Positions 36,321-49,065 of a stretch of DNA of 64,000 nt are shown one piece after another (the first letter of the stretch is position 1; each line of letters opens with the position of its first letter). The stretch is taken from contig JAYKKR010000003.1 of NCBI GenBank assembly GCA_036971615.1, positions 62,001-126,000 of the forward strand. Reading direction: 5' to 3'. The notes beneath the pieces are model-generated. The model searched no databases. It was given only the letters and a program-made list of their open reading frames with translations, and was not told the origin of the DNA. Made by a program: the position numbers and the translations under genes. This DNA comes from Amyloporia xantha (Eukaryota; Basidiomycota; Agaricomycetes; Polyporales; Adustoporiaceae).

Positions 36321-36329
36321 GCCACAGTG
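36321..36329 (-). repeat. right terminal inverted repeat of the CACTA element
   Basis: GCCACAGTG, the inverse of the left end, followed by the GTA target duplication. Confidence 0.78.
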
Positions 36330-36332
36330 GTA

Positions 36333-37144
36333 CTCACTGGTCTGATTTCTCAACAAATAGAGGGAGAGTTGAGGGGAATGCAGGTCATCGTTTCAGCCTT
36401 GTGATGACCAGCCCTATTGACAGATCGATGCCATGCTTTCCATGATTCGGGAAGTCTCTTGATAGCGCGGCACCCTTCGTCACTGATAGAGCTCTAGAAG
36501 ATCTATCGTTTGAATGCTTCCAGCGCCCTTTTTCGAGTGGGGCAGTGTGATTCTGCCACGCTGTGTGCGCATCTCTCTCCTTATCTCTCCAATGAATGCG
36601 ACTCAAATCCTAGAGAGCTAGCATTTGTATCACTGATCTGTGTTTCTTCGATATTTTAGACTCGCCCTGCGAAGTGTCTCACCTGTCGTTTTGTGGCTTC
36701 AGGATACATTACCGGACAGAAAACACCAGATGTAACGTATAATGAACGTTATGGCCCAACGGATCAACGCCTTGACTGCAGTAATATGCGGTAACTATCA
36801 ATTTGAATTACGGTCGACGCATGTATCAAGATGTGTGCCTCGAATGTCGTTCTCAATTTAGTTTCGCAAAGTGACAGCATGCGTCGGGACTTTCCACAAC
36901 GAATTGTATATCAAACGCGGTTTGGTAACGCCAATACCCCCAGGTTGCCCATTGTGCCGTCTTGCGACGGTTTCCTTCCCCCTCCGCTCCTCACTGGCCC
37001 CTTGGTACACCCGCCGGACAGTAAATATAAGCACAGCTAGAGTTAGGGTTAGTGAGGGAAGCAGCTCACAGTAAGTCGTATTGTTTCTCGTGCTGTGTAA
37101 TTATACACTGATTCTGTTGGATACTACTAGTATTAGCATCGAAC
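36333..37144. other. intergenic, promoter side of the third DUF6534 gene
   Basis: No gene seen. TATAAG at 37026-37031 lies about 119 nt before the ATG and is a candidate TATA box; just after it AGTTAGGGTTAG resembles a telomere repeat only by short chance similarity. Confidence 0.5.
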
Positions 37145-39235
37145 ATGGCAGAACTGGACGGAACATATGGCGCTGTCCTCATAGGCGTCTTCGCAGCCGC
37201 TATGTGCGTATGACCTCCTTCCAACATTTAGACTCTGAAATGACCGTAGCCTGAAACAGACTCTTCGGGCTTACAAACCTGCAGCTTTTCATATATTTCA
37301 AGGACTATCCAGCCGATGTGTTCATGAACAAAGTCGCCGTTTGCTGGCTTTGGTATGATCGCGCTTTGGACGGTGTTAGATTCTACCTGACAACGCTATG
37401 CAGGCTATTGGATACGTTACATCTGGCATTTTGTTTACATATGGTATATTGGTACCTTATCAGTAATTACTTCAATCCCCTTGCTCTCGAGGAAGTTGTT
37501 TGGAGCTTCAAGGTACCGTTTTCCCACTTGTCTGCAGGATGTCTCCGTTCCTGATATCCGTTCAGGCGCAAATAATGCTGGATGTACGGTCCCAGACTTC
37601 GCCCTATGTCTTGGCTACGGCGCGACTTACCACTGTAAACAGGCAATTATAGTTGTTTCTGTTCATACGTGAGCACTCTGAGCTTTGATCTACACTTATT
37701 GCAACTTTACGGGCTATAGATTATACGCAATTCGGATTTACAAATGTAGGTCACGTTGTCATTACTGTAACCCTCCTTACGGTAATCCAAACGGTGCATC
37801 GGGCAGTGAACGGCGTGGTGTACCACGGTTTACGAAAGCGTTTCGTTCTACCTTGCGTTATGGTGAGTGCTTTATCCCTCGTTGCTGCCAGATTATCGAG
37901 ATTGATGCAGCCTGAATACTGTCATGTATTCACCCTAGGCCGTCTTTATGCTTAGCACATATGGTAAGCTGTTCTACCTAACTTTTGAGAGCAAATATGT
38001 ACCGACGGAGTGTTTTCTTAACTGATAACACTGGTTCTGGATTAGCTGCAGCATTGGGTTAGTCTGTTTAATTTTCTCTGGACTAGCATTGATGCTTTAT
38101 ATTTGTCACACCAGTCCTCTGCTACGAGATGTGAGTCTGAATCCCTGGAAACTTAACACGAAAGCTCACTTTGCATGCAGCGACCAATTCAAGACATACA
38201 CCCAACTTTTCCAACGCGATGCATGGGTGTGTGTCCTTGACGACGCTATACTCGGAAAGCATGATCTGACATGAGCGCTGCTAGTGGGTTACTTACTATC
38301 CTTTAGCATGCACGACTGTCATGGACTTCGTCATCGCCTCCTCGATGAGCTACCTTCTCGCACGATGCCGTACCGGATATCGAAGGTTGGTACCATTGTA
38401 CACCCCCTTCTTTCTTATTAAATCTTCCAAAATTATTCAACTGTGTAGTACGAATTCGATCATCAGTTGGCTCATGTTCTATACGTTGAATACTGGTCTC
38501 ATCACAAGGTATGGACCTTTATTTAAATTGCTGGCCCGTAATATCATGCTGAGTGATCTACATTGCGCATGGACCTACAGCCTTTGTTCGCTCTTGGCAA
38601 TTACAATGGTGTGTATACTACCGATTAACGCACCGTCGATTCGCCAACGCCCTGTCACAGTTCGCGGCTTTTCCTCAATCATTCGCAGTAATCTGCGTTG
38701 AGTTCTCCTTGACCAAGTGTATGATATCTTTCTTTTTCTGAAAGACCTTATGTTGATACAACGCTGGCAGTATACGTCAACTCATGCTTGGCGATGTGAG
38801 TCGAGAGCACTATAGGCTGCGGATGCAGCAAGTTGTTGTTCATTTATCTGAATATTGTCATTTTGTAACAGGTTCAATGCGCGAAATTCTCTGCGCGGTC
38901 CTCGAAGTCGATCGGAAGATCGCATCGCGTTGCAACGCATGAATCCCTTTTCGTCCATTTCGACCAATACGGACCCAAAGAGTCAGTTCTCGGGCAGCCA
39001 CAGCGGCGGCACCGCTGGGCATCGTGATTCGCACGCGCCTGTGCTTAATATCGGGATCGCAGAGGACCATGCATACTCGGACTCCAGGGAACAGCTCGAG
39101 CAGAAAGCGGGAGGGCAGTTCGAAGTGCATGACGACATCTATGGATCTGCTCCGTTACGTGTTGGATCTGGAGTCTTTCGTCTCGTCTCGCCGTCCGTGC
39201 GCAGACCACCTGACGTCCATTCTGTATCGCCGTGA
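37145..39235 (+). CDS. DUF6534 membrane protein, third copy, plus strand
   Basis: Exons that close in phase: 37145-37203 (MAELDGTYGAVLIGVFAAA), 37260-37352 (LFGLTNLQLFIYFKDYPADV), 37404-37512 (LLDTLHLAFCLHMVYWYLIS), 37643-37668 (AIIVVSVH) and one from 37720 (LYAIRIYK). Later exons: the family core TTVMDFVIASSMSYLLARC near 38310-38380, ISWLMFYTLNTGLITR near 38460-38510, EFSLTK joined to LYVNSCLAM (38700-38790), and a last exon FNARNSLRGPRSRSEDR.. to a stop at 39235 with a long hydrophilic tail. Seven-helix-like membrane protein of unknown function. At about 37745 the next helix (VGHVVITVTLLTVIQTVH) is one base out of frame, so either a small intron or a real frame lesion lies there; intactness is therefore unproven. 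Confidence 0.75.
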
Positions 39236-39942
39236 GAACTGACCCTCAGACAGCCTGGGACTGTTATCTTATTGGGTGTACTTCTAGATAGGCTTTTACT
39301 ATGTCGTGATTCTAAGTTCACATGAGTTCATCCTGGGCGCGCACAAGCCTCTCCGAATGTAAGCACCTTACTCATTCGCCTTGAGCATACTGTCATCGTG
39401 GTCATCGTCTCTTCTGATGTTCGTGTCCGCGACGGCTCTTCCACAATTTCGGTTCCTTCTTCAACCACATGGAGAGGTAAGCCGAGTGCTTTTTCCTCAA
39501 AAGCACTACTAGTCGCAAGCTGAAGAAATAACCGAGTCTAGTCCAACGTTGAACAATCTCGACGCTTGGTCTTGCCCTAGCTTACCGCAATGAATATTAC
39601 CTCTGTCCGAGGAACGAGAAGTTGAGCGTCATAGCGTACTATGACCAGCGGGGGCTAAGCGGATCGATCCTTGCATCTTCATAATCCCGGTCAAGCCTAC
39701 GTACCTTCAGACTGAACCCGGTTCTGATCTTGCGAGATCAGGTGTTATACCACGATGGTTCTCTTCCGACGAGTAGTTCGGGATTTACTATCAAATAAAA
39801 ATGATCTGCGGTTTTAAAATTACATACATAAAATCGGTATCGTGCAACTCGAATAAGAAGAGTGAACAGCTGCATAAAGATTTCCCGGTTAGCGCTATAT
39901 CAATAGCAACTTTGCATTTATTCCTTACCTTTAATAAGATCA
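39236..39942. other. intergenic
   Basis: Space between the tail ends of the third DUF6534 gene (+) and the second DUF6533 gene (-), which converge here. No gene or repeat recognised. Confidence 0.5.
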
Positions 39943-41681
39943 CTACGCAGACCGCGGAACCTCTACACTTTCGAGCTGTTGATCTTCGACATCCTCTTTC
40001 CTGTGATCCTCCATACTATCTGTATCTCTAGCAATATTCTCAGTCGCTGACGCTATCTCTGTGGTTGGAGGAACATCCTCTACATATCCATGGTGCTGTA
40101 AAGCACGTGGGCCTGCCATAGTTAGAGCTGCAAGTCGATAGTCGGAGATGCTCATCGAGCTGTCTGCCTTAAATTCATGTTCGTGACGCAAATTGAGAAT
40201 CATTCGTGATAAAAGAATGACAGTCATACTGCAGGATAGAACGAAAGGGCTTGTCAGCGACTTGCCTGATAATAGTAGAATGAGTGAGATGCGGACACAT
40301 TAACAAAGGAACCCATAGACTCGAATATCTAGATAAACAAAGTGTTAGCACATGTTTTCGAGGTAGGATATGCGGAAACTGACCTCCGCATATTGAAGCG
40401 CAATGTCAAGAACGTTGAGTACGAATAATGCACTATATATGGAAGTATCGTCAGAAGATCTGATTGTTACATCAAGGGAACCTGAACAGACCCGAAGTAG
40501 ATTGTACCTAAAGTCGCACCATGGGATCAGATATTCATTCAGACAGTGGCAAAGAAAAACCAACCATCTCTAAGAAGAAGCATGGGGATAGATACTTTTG
40601 TATGAAAACCCTTGGCCATTTGAATGATTCCATGGGTTGCTTTCCAAGTGGCAAGCAAAACCAATGCATCAGAGATCATCGTGCATACACCTGCAGTGAG
40701 AATCACTGTCAAAAAGATCAATACACTGATAATAGGAGTACTTCCATTAGGAAGTCCCTACATCTACACACCAGCTTCATGAGTAAACCATGACATATAA
40801 TCGAACAGAACAGACTGACTTATTGAATGTCCTTCGGGGAACATAGTCATAAATGCCACAGCCAGCAGGTGATGGAAGAGAAAAATAGGCTAGATAATGT
40901 AATGAATACTGGATGTTTTTATCTGTTACCAAAGTCAAAAGTATTTCAGAGAATCTAAGTAGTCTCACCATATTTGCTGCAGGATTCAATAAGGATAGTG
41001 TCATGACAACTGTGGGTAATTTCCAGTCATGTCCATTGATGGTATAGACACGAAAAGCAGAGATGACTACAAAGATATCAGGTGATATGATTTCAAACTT
41101 CCATCATGACTCACTGCCAACCAATACTTGTAGAGCAATTTCGGATATGTCCATTGTGAAGTTCAGAATATATGCACTAATTTCAAAATTTACTTAGTAT
41201 TCTCTGCCACAACATTAGCAACAATCTGACTGTCAGGTAGTCAATACCTCTAAAGAATGAAGTTGAGGTATCAGCTATGCACGACTGACTGTGTAGTGAT
41301 AGCTCACTTTGCATTCCATGTCCAGCCAAATAGCAATGTAAAGAATTGAGGTAGAAAATGCGAAGTAATGCATGAGCAGATAGACGGCAGTTATACTCAT
41401 GGATTTGCGTTTTGTGATCATCAAAACCTGCCGATCGAGAGTGAGGCCAACCTCGTATACATACAAGGCTAATCGGTAAGAAAGTGAGCATTCCGAGGAC
41501 AACTATGGAAACGAGTGCATGAATACTTGCCTACGACAGCTATGAAGCAAGAAATCGTAACATTGCTGTCGGGCAGGAGATTCCAGGAATTAGTCACTAT
41601 TGTGACCAACGACTGATATCTCAACACTCACGCTTGTTTCAACGTGTAAATCTGCTGTTCGGTAGCATTTGCGGACGACAT
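39943..41681 (-). CDS. DUF6533 membrane protein, apparently intact paralogue
   Basis: Start MSSANATEQQIYTLKQ at 41681; short exons follow. The DUF6533 core VYEVGLTLDRQVLMITKRKS lies at about 41465-41400, then LYIAIWLDMEC; LNFTMDISEIALQVLVG near 41165; ISAFRVYTINGHDWKLPTVV near 41060; a loop with PSPAGCGIYDYV; AGVCTMISDALVLLATWKAT with MLLLRDG at about 40700-40560; FVLNVLDIALQ near 40420; and the last exon with LLSRMILNLR and an acidic tail to the stop at 39943. Topology resembles a seven-pass protein; function unknown. The Trp replaced by a stop in the paralogue at 12470 is present here. Exon boundaries are not all resolved, so intactness is probable, not proven. Confidence 0.75.
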
Positions 41682-43807
41682 GATCAGAAGCTGAGACTGC
41701 GGCTCAATGTATGCCTCAGAAGCAGACCTGGCCCGTTATTTATAGGAATACGTTGGTGAGAAAATTTGCAGGGTGTCAGATTTCGCCGAAGACTGTACTC
41801 CTCACTGCATGTGGATTGTTTCCCGAAGTGTCCGCTGTTGTTTTCTTGTTCCTGATCGGACACCGATCTCTGGCAGCCCTGCAGTGCAGTGTGTACCTTG
41901 ATGCTACCCACAAATGAGCAGCGAGCAGATGGAATCTTGAGTCGTAGTTACATCCTTCTCGATCGGGTCTTGCTAGCCAAACATAAGTATCAGATTCATA
42001 TGAGTTGCAGAACCAAGAGCTATAATCAGTCTTCCTTGCCCGGGCTAAGAGACTCGGATCCAAAGATCTGTCTTTTCGACTGACAGTCTTTGTGGTCTGT
42101 GTGAACTCGGGGTCTACAATACAGCAATCATGATGTCGCCAGGACAATTCCGAATAGCGGAGTGCGTATCAGCAAGAATAGTTACTCCGACGACTCGGGG
42201 ATGCATCCCGGGGCGATCGTCCAAAGTTTGGAAGCATCGACCCATATCGACGCTCAAGGCCATGATACTCTCCAGACACAACAGTGAAATCTGACGCTCT
42301 TGATCGAATTTCGTCCGATGCCTAGCAAAGACACAGTGAGCGATTTTACAAATACCATCATCCTGGCCACTTGAAGCAACAGCGACAATCGGACATCGTA
42401 TATCCGTTTTCAGCGTCTGTGTACTGCCCAGTGCCGGTAGGCTTTGTCTCGATCGGACGATCACAGGGACGATAGTCATCTTTGATATTCAAAAACGTGT
42501 ACGAGTCACTCCACGGCAAGACCCAGCCACTGTTTCAAGAGGTCGGACACCGAGAGCACAGCATCTCGATAGTGGCGATGAAGCAGACACATGGGCGTAT
42601 TGGAGACGATACCCACTGACCAGCGGAGTTCACATGTTCAAAACATCTCAGCCAAACCGATTTTGAAACACTTGGAAGACGCAACTTACATGCTGCTCTT
42701 AGAATGGCAGAACCAGTACAAACCTATTCAGATGACAGATGATAATTCTGTATTTGACGGCTGTCGGAGAATCCTCTTCATATCGCGCCGAGAATAACAG
42801 GGAGCACGGCAGCTAATGTCACCGCCTTCGTACTATCCTCAAAGAGATGAACTATGAATACGTGTTTCAGCGCTCAGTAAATGTGGAAGAGGAGTCCGAA
42901 TACGAGGGAAAATGTGGAGACTTACAGTGCTGTGCTCAAGCCGTACAGGTCTGAAGCAAGATACGCCGTAGAAGCGCTGAATGTCTAGAGTCGTTCCGCA
43001 ATCGTTCCGAGATGCGATACGCCCTGGCGGAGGTTGTCAGGCGCCGGCCGACTTGAATTGCCAATTTTTACGGCATTCCGCAGGATGGTGTCCAGTATCC
43101 CCTGAAAAGTACAGGAAAATGCATCATTAGTACGAGACTGCCGTAACCGACCACTCTGTAAGAAGGCCGAAGGCCGAAGCGAGCTCAGTGGTGAGTTCAT
43201 CAGTTATTGTTCACCACTAGATACGAAACACATCCTTCAGTTAGATCTTTGCTTGTCCCTGCGCTATGCCACAGGACGAGACACTCGCAGTGTATCTCCC
43301 GTTACCGTGCCTGAGAACATCCAGTCTGTGCTCAGATCCAAAAGTAGAACCTAGGCTTGGGTCTTATTTGGATCTGGTCGACATGACTGTCAGCAGACAG
43401 AAGTCGTCGTGTCGGATCCGAGCCTCGAGGACGACCGCTGAGCAGGAAAGCGACCAAAAATTGAACATCCAAGACTTGGCTAACTCGTTATGTTTAGCGC
43501 TGTTGCGCTCGAGGGATAAGAATAAGAAGCTAGTGCATATTTGAATACTAGAGTTTCAATTCGCCATGAACGTCAGTGAGCAGCGCGCGACGAACGCTGA
43601 CGATGTTGTTGACACTCATCGACGCGTCGTATACATCACGTGAATCAGGGCGCTAATGAGACACCCAGCGCTGTGAGTTTCCTCCGCACAGCACCAGCTG
43701 TGTCTATCCCTGCAGAAGAAATTCCCAGAGTCTACCTTGAGTCTACCGTCGTATCTGCAGGCGGCACTCTATCTCCCCCTCTGTTTTGCCCTGTTTTTAC
43801 CGCAACG
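41682..43807. other. no recognised gene
   Basis: About 2.1 kb upstream of both the DUF6533 gene and the homeodomain gene. Minus-strand frames at 41776-42147 and 42114-42479 and short plus-strand frames exist but carry no known motif. The frame of the homeodomain gene is open back to 43640. Confidence 0.5.
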
Positions 43808-46800
43808 ATGCGTGAGACGCGTTCCGCAGCCGCGCTGCTCCTGAAATCGGACGAGCAAAGCAATGGCATACTAGACGATAACAAGCATGCCGTGCTTTCT
43901 CCGTCTAAGTCTTCATTGGCACACCCTCAATCACTCACCGGGGAACATCGCAGCGCCCTTGCGAAAATATGGGAGTCTAATCCTAGGATTCCCTCTCTCT
44001 CCTCTCGCAAGGCTTGGGCAGAAGTCCGCAACGTCGATCCAGCTCAGGTGCACACTTGGTTCTCCCGCAAGAAATACAGGGCCTCGAAAAACGGGATTCA
44101 AGTGCTTGAGGGGACATATGAACTTTCCGTAGGACTCGAACTCGATACAGAGCTACCCTCAACGCAAGAGAAGCAAACGCGAGCAAAAGTAAAACGTGAA
44201 CGCTCACCATCCCCGACGCTCCTTCCCCAAGCAAAGATGAAGAAAAGAAGACTCCCCCAAAGCTCAAAAACGCAACGAAATGTCAAGCCGAAGCTCGAAA
44301 TGGGACTTGAAGAAATTCCAGCTGCGCGGTCTCAATTGCTTCCCGTCCGTCACACCCGCGCTCATGCTGGAAATCCGCACCCTCTATGTCTTACTTGCTC
44401 TGGGAATATTCTGGGCGATATCCTTCTACGGTCTCCATCTTTACCGCCATCCTCTCCAGTGAGCTCTCCTGTTCCTTTACCTGAACTTGACTTCCCGTCT
44501 AGTGTGCCTTCTTCTGACTTTGATTTCGATGTCCCGCTGACCCCGACCGGGCCTGAGGCAGAAGATGATTATGCTGTAGCCCTATCCCCATCGCTGGTTG
44601 CCTCTAGTGAACGTTCACCACGCATATATCCTCCTCCTTCCCATTCAGAGCTCCAGAAAATGCCCAAATCCGACGCATATACACATGTTTCTGTTCTCTC
44701 TAGCGATGCAGGAAGGAGTTCTTCCTCACATCCTGAGTCTGGTTCTGCTACCTCCCAGCCTATTCAAGTCCTACCGCCGCGGCAAAAACGCAAATGTGTG
44801 ATGTATGCTTCTGAGACATTCTATGCCGACCCCTTCCGCGCTGTCGGATCTACTCGTTTTCCTGTCTCTTCTGTTTCTTCTAATGTGTCGTCTACGTCCA
44901 TTCTCAATGGTGGTTTGAGACTTGAGGCGACATCTTCTATGAGTGTCTTTTCTGTCTTGCCTCAGTCCCAAGGAACTTCAGCAAGCTCTGTATCAGCCGT
45001 GACTTCCGCGACTTCTGCTTCTGAAACACCTCGCATACGTGCTCTTGATGACGCATCTCCAAGGCGTTCGTGGCCGCTGACTAAGTCTGACGTGACTATC
45101 ATGCATACAGTAGACAACACCTCTATCCCCAACAGTGGCCAAAGTCTTCAGCGTGCTCATCAGACTCATCATACAAACCAACTTCCGCCACACAAGCGCC
45201 GTAAAACCGATCAGGCCTCATTCGTGCCCGTAGAAACACCTAACCCACAACTCGATATGCCGCCGTTTGCTTTGCTGCCCTCACAGCCTAGTGCTGACAA
45301 TACCTCCCAAAATATGCTTCCTGAGCTCGTTCCAATCACCTCTGCTTTGTCTCTGTCCGCTTTCTCTGATCCTGCCGTTGCCTGTGCTCCCGCTTTGTCG
45401 AACTTACCCTCCGCTTTGCCCTCGAGCGGCCCACCCGCCACTTCTGGTATATGTATTCCCGGCCCTGCTATGTCTCCTTGTGGCGCGCCAAGTCCGAGTG
45501 GCGATAACGTACCTTTCCATCCTGTCCTCATGTCAGCACCTATGGCTTCTTGGCATTTTGCTGCTTTTGCACCCCTTATGCTACCACCTTCATCTGGCTC
45601 AACCAACTTGTCAATGGTGGCTGCAGGCTCGGACAAACCGTCCTCAATTCCTCGAGGCGACCCGCCATCGCCGTCGGGTGCTGCCACAGTCTTCAAAATA
45701 CCCACCGAAACAAACATCAAAGCTCTGGCAGCTGGAAATAGCCAGCCAATAAAGGAAGAAACAAACGCGCCGTCGCTCTCTGCCCCGAAGAAAGGAAGGA
45801 AAACACAGCCCCGGCAGAAGCCGGCGACGAAGACGACCGCTGTAGGTTGTCCATCGTCCATCTTTCGAAGCAGTGGCTCACGGGCTGGTGAAGAAGGGGA
45901 AGCAGCCTGCAGCCGCCGCGTCTATCAAACGCGAAGAGATGGAGAACGATTCTGGGCTTCTGACCAAGAAGGGTGACGACGGTGTGTACATTGCGGATTG
46001 TGGCGACACGTAGTCTCCCAATGTATCGCTGATGAAGCTCGGTCTCCTGCAGAGCCACTCGTCGTGGCTCAGCCGCAACGCCAGGCAGGTCGGAAGGCCG
46101 GGGCTGCAGCACAAGCGAAGAAAGGCGAGATGGAGCAAACGCTTACGCTGAATGGGAAGAACGAGAAATCAGGGAAGCCGTCAGCTGCCAAGAAAGAAAG
46201 GAAAAAGAAGAGTGCAAAGCACGCAGAGCTTGTATCAGTTACCGGGGTACCCGAGACGCAAGGAGGATCATCGACGGTTGTGCCTTCGACTCGTGCTGCT
46301 GAAACAGAAGGTCCTTTATTTATTCTCGTATTAGGAACAGGCTTAACGGTCCCTATGTGTTGACGAATAGGGCCCGAGATAAAGAATGAAAGTCAGGATA
46401 TCGGCCACATAGAGGATGCAGGTACGCCTTCGTCGATGAATAGCCTTCAAAGTTGGCTCGCTGTCCCTTGTACTCACTACTATACTGTGATCCTCTCTCT
46501 CTCTGAAGCAATTGCCCTTCTCACCGACAAATTTGAAAGGCTCCGCGTGAGCGCTAAGGGGAGAAAAAGGGCCCCGGCGAAAGCTAGGAAAGCAAAAGAC
46601 GGCGCTCAATCAGCTGCACCTCTTCCTGAGGGAGAAAGTGCGTGTTCAGCTGCTATCGAAAGCTGTCATACAATTTGTCTCTGGCGCCTCACTGACGTGC
46701 TCGTCGTACTAATCTAGAGATCACAGAGAAGCCGAAGATAAAGCCGAGACAGCGCAAGGTTGCAGACAACGTCGCAAAGGCCGACAAAACGGAAGATCAA

Positions 46801-47715
46801 AAGTCCAAGAAGACTGGCCGGCCCACGAAAGCAAAGTCGGGCAAGAATGCGAAGAACAAAACACAGCATGAAGTTGCATCGCTCAGCGGTGTAGACCACC
46901 TGGAGGCGCCAAACGCGACTGGCTCCCAACCTCCTTCTAGGAGTCCAGTGGACTGGGCAACATCACAACCTGAGTTCGTGGGCGATGCTCGTGTACCACG
47001 AGCAGGCACGAGCGAGACTGCACCAATAGCAATGCATTCTACACACAACGCGAGCAACCGACTGACCGCTAGGACATTTGCAAGGCGCAGTGACCCGTCG
47101 CTTGTCCACACTTACACGATCGAACCAATCAGCGCGACCATCGATTCCCCACGCCAGACCGCTGCATCTAACTGTGACGGAGCATCTGCTGTGCCTCGGG
47201 CTCCGGCATGTCTTCTCTCGTTTGGGATCGTAATAGACACGTCCGTCGAGACCGAGCCACGACGACCTCCTCGCCCCTACGTATACTCGCCCGAGGCCCT
47301 CAAAGTATTTAATGACATCGTGTGGGCACAAGATCAGTTCGAGAACATGGAGCTGAGTGCGCTGCCGCGTCTAGCTGCCATCGGGTCAGAGGAGGCCAAG
47401 TCAAGCAACGCCGCCTTGCCGTCCAGCATCGTGTATGGGGACGACGACGACAAGTACTTCGGTCAGTCATGTTTCATGTTCTTCGCGTTCTGTCAACCGT
47501 CTGGCCGTCGCCACAACTCACCTTGCTGACTCGTAGCACCGCCACGCCTGCCCCCCGAGTCGGAATTATGGAAGGAGAACCCGTTCGTGCATCTTTACGC
47601 TGACATTGGCTTTCCGCCCATCCTCAGAGAGCTGCTGGGTGTGCCAGAAAAGGTGGAAGCAGAATGGATAGAAGCCAGCGAGCGGATCAACCGCGAACTA
47701 GGGCTTGTATCGTAG
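43808..47715 (+). CDS. homeodomain protein with long disordered tail
   Basis: Chosen start MRETRSAAALLLK at 43808; the frame is open from 43640. Residues ~41-96 form a homeodomain: SLTGEHRSALAKIWESNPRI, then HTWFSRKKYRASK as the recognition helix, where WF at 84-85 matches the conserved homeodomain pair. A very long Ser/Pro-rich region follows (to 45841). I infer an intron 45842-45893 and further introns around 45982-46037, 46305-46540, 46640-46718 and 47461-47536, joining Lys-rich segments (KKERKKKSAK, AKSGKNAKNK). The C-terminal module with FNDIVWAQDQFENMELS, YGDDDDKYF, PPESELWKENPFVHLYADIG and VEAEWIEASERINRELGL is shared by related basidiomycete proteins. Probable nuclear DNA-binding regulator. 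It is not linked to a second homeodomain gene, so it is not obviously a mating-type factor. Middle exon edges are approximate. Confidence 0.8.
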
Positions 47716-48974
47716 CATAGCCGGACTGCGGCTGACTTTCTGATAGTATCATGCACCGCTTCCGACGGCTCGCTTCATGTCAGTAGCTATAGATGATTTC
47801 ATCGCCCCTACAGTCTGAGTAGTGTTGGTCAGTCCTTGAGCCTGAGAAGGAAACACTCTACACAGCTTGCGCAGGAATAATGCTCGGTCTGTTCTTGAAA
47901 TAACAGCAGTAGAAGTACCTGAGTGTCATTTCTATTAAAACTAAACATATGTGCTTCTGAGTCTGAGTGGATTGCAGGTTTACTGGTCCCGGAACGAGTC
48001 TTGAGGCAAGCATAGGCATTACCTGATTTGGTAATAAATCATTAATATTGTGATGAGAGGCTCTTGTCAATGACGAGGATTGAATTCTTGTCGAGACCCA
48101 CTAACACCGAAATCTCCTCTATGATTTACTGAACCAAAGTATTTGATGAATAATGAGTCTATGGCCGTGTTCTTTTCGGTTAGTCGTTAGTGCCGGTCGC
48201 CTCTCTTTACCGATGTCCATGTTTCAAACACCCATCACCATCATCCCATCTTGTCTTGGAGAGTGCTCACTAGTACTTACGGTCACTGTGTCTTGCTCTC
48301 TGAATCGCTTGGTCATCGAGCCGGAATAAACGAAGACAATGGGAACCACCTGCTATTAGTATTGAAAGGTCGAGAGCTACATGCAGTAGCACCGATAGTG
48401 ACACTCACGTACGTGGAAATAACCTTCAAATGGCCATGGGATAATACATACCTCCGGAAGGAGAGTCACCGTTTGTGAGCACTCAACTCACCCCCGGAGC
48501 TGTCTCAGGCGGAAAGCCTATGCCGCATGGCTCTGGTTCACTTCTATCTTCTAATAACGCTCGTCGCCAGCGCTGTTGCTATGTGCGCTGCCACCAACCG
48601 TGCAGCAGTGGAGCAATTTCCGTAGTTCTACGGCCAGCCGTGATTACGAGGCGGGGCAGTCCGGTGGGCAAGTACGCGACACAGTGCATCTGCATGTGGA
48701 CCGCTGATTCTCTTCTCTAAATGATCTAGCGGTCCGTACAATCACCATGTGAAGTCAGCGCGACGAGCAGCTGTCAGGTGTCGTCATTGCATATTCCTAC
48801 AGGCATTAACTCAGCCGAAGCACACAAAGCAGGCTTCTCGTGCATGCAGGTGGCTCCTCGTCGTCCGAAACATATGTACCGTCTCGGGAGAACTCTCCAA
48901 GAAGTCCATTTCGTGTGATTGGGGTCGCTGATGCTACACGAACGAACATGCGGCCCCAGACGAGCTCAAGTGCA
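47716..48974. other. intergenic
   Basis: 1.26 kb with only short frames; no gene or repeat recognised. Confidence 0.5.
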
Positions 48975-48980
48975 TATAAA
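48975..48980 (+). promoter_or_regulatory. TATA box of the aspartic protease gene
   Basis: TATAAA, 85 nt before the ATG at 49066, an expected distance for a strongly expressed fungal secreted-protein gene. Confidence 0.65.
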
Positions 48981-49065
48981 CTGGCTTCTCGCTCAGGGTA
49001 ATGCAACAGGTTGTTCCCTGCCCTCGGAAGCCTCTTCGCCCTTCGCTTTCTCAGATCATAGCGTC

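Larger units (their letters stand above)
30769..36329 (+). mobile_element. CACTA (En/Spm-type) DNA transposon
   Basis: Ends are CACTGTGGC at 30769 and its inverse GCCACAGTG ending at 36329, flanked by a 3-bp target duplication GTA (30766-30768 and 36330-36332); 3-bp duplications and CACT-starting ends define the superfamily. Inside are a Tnp2-type transposase on the plus strand (frameshifted) and a second gene on the minus strand, transcribed divergently. Subterminal regions on both sides contain dispersed TTTCGCCAC/GAAATTCAC-like motifs. Beyond the first nine bases the termini diverge, consistent with age. Confidence 0.82.

Noticed and set aside
37042..37053. AGTTAGGGTTAG as an interstitial telomere repeat
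   Set aside because: Only about one and a half units; expected by chance.
45211..45861. 216-codon minus-strand frame
   Set aside because: Antisense of the Ser/Pro-rich region of the homeodomain protein.
43808..47715. Homeodomain gene as a mating-type (A locus) factor
   Set aside because: No second, divergently transcribed homeodomain gene and no mitochondrial intermediate peptidase or beta-flanking-type neighbour is visible.
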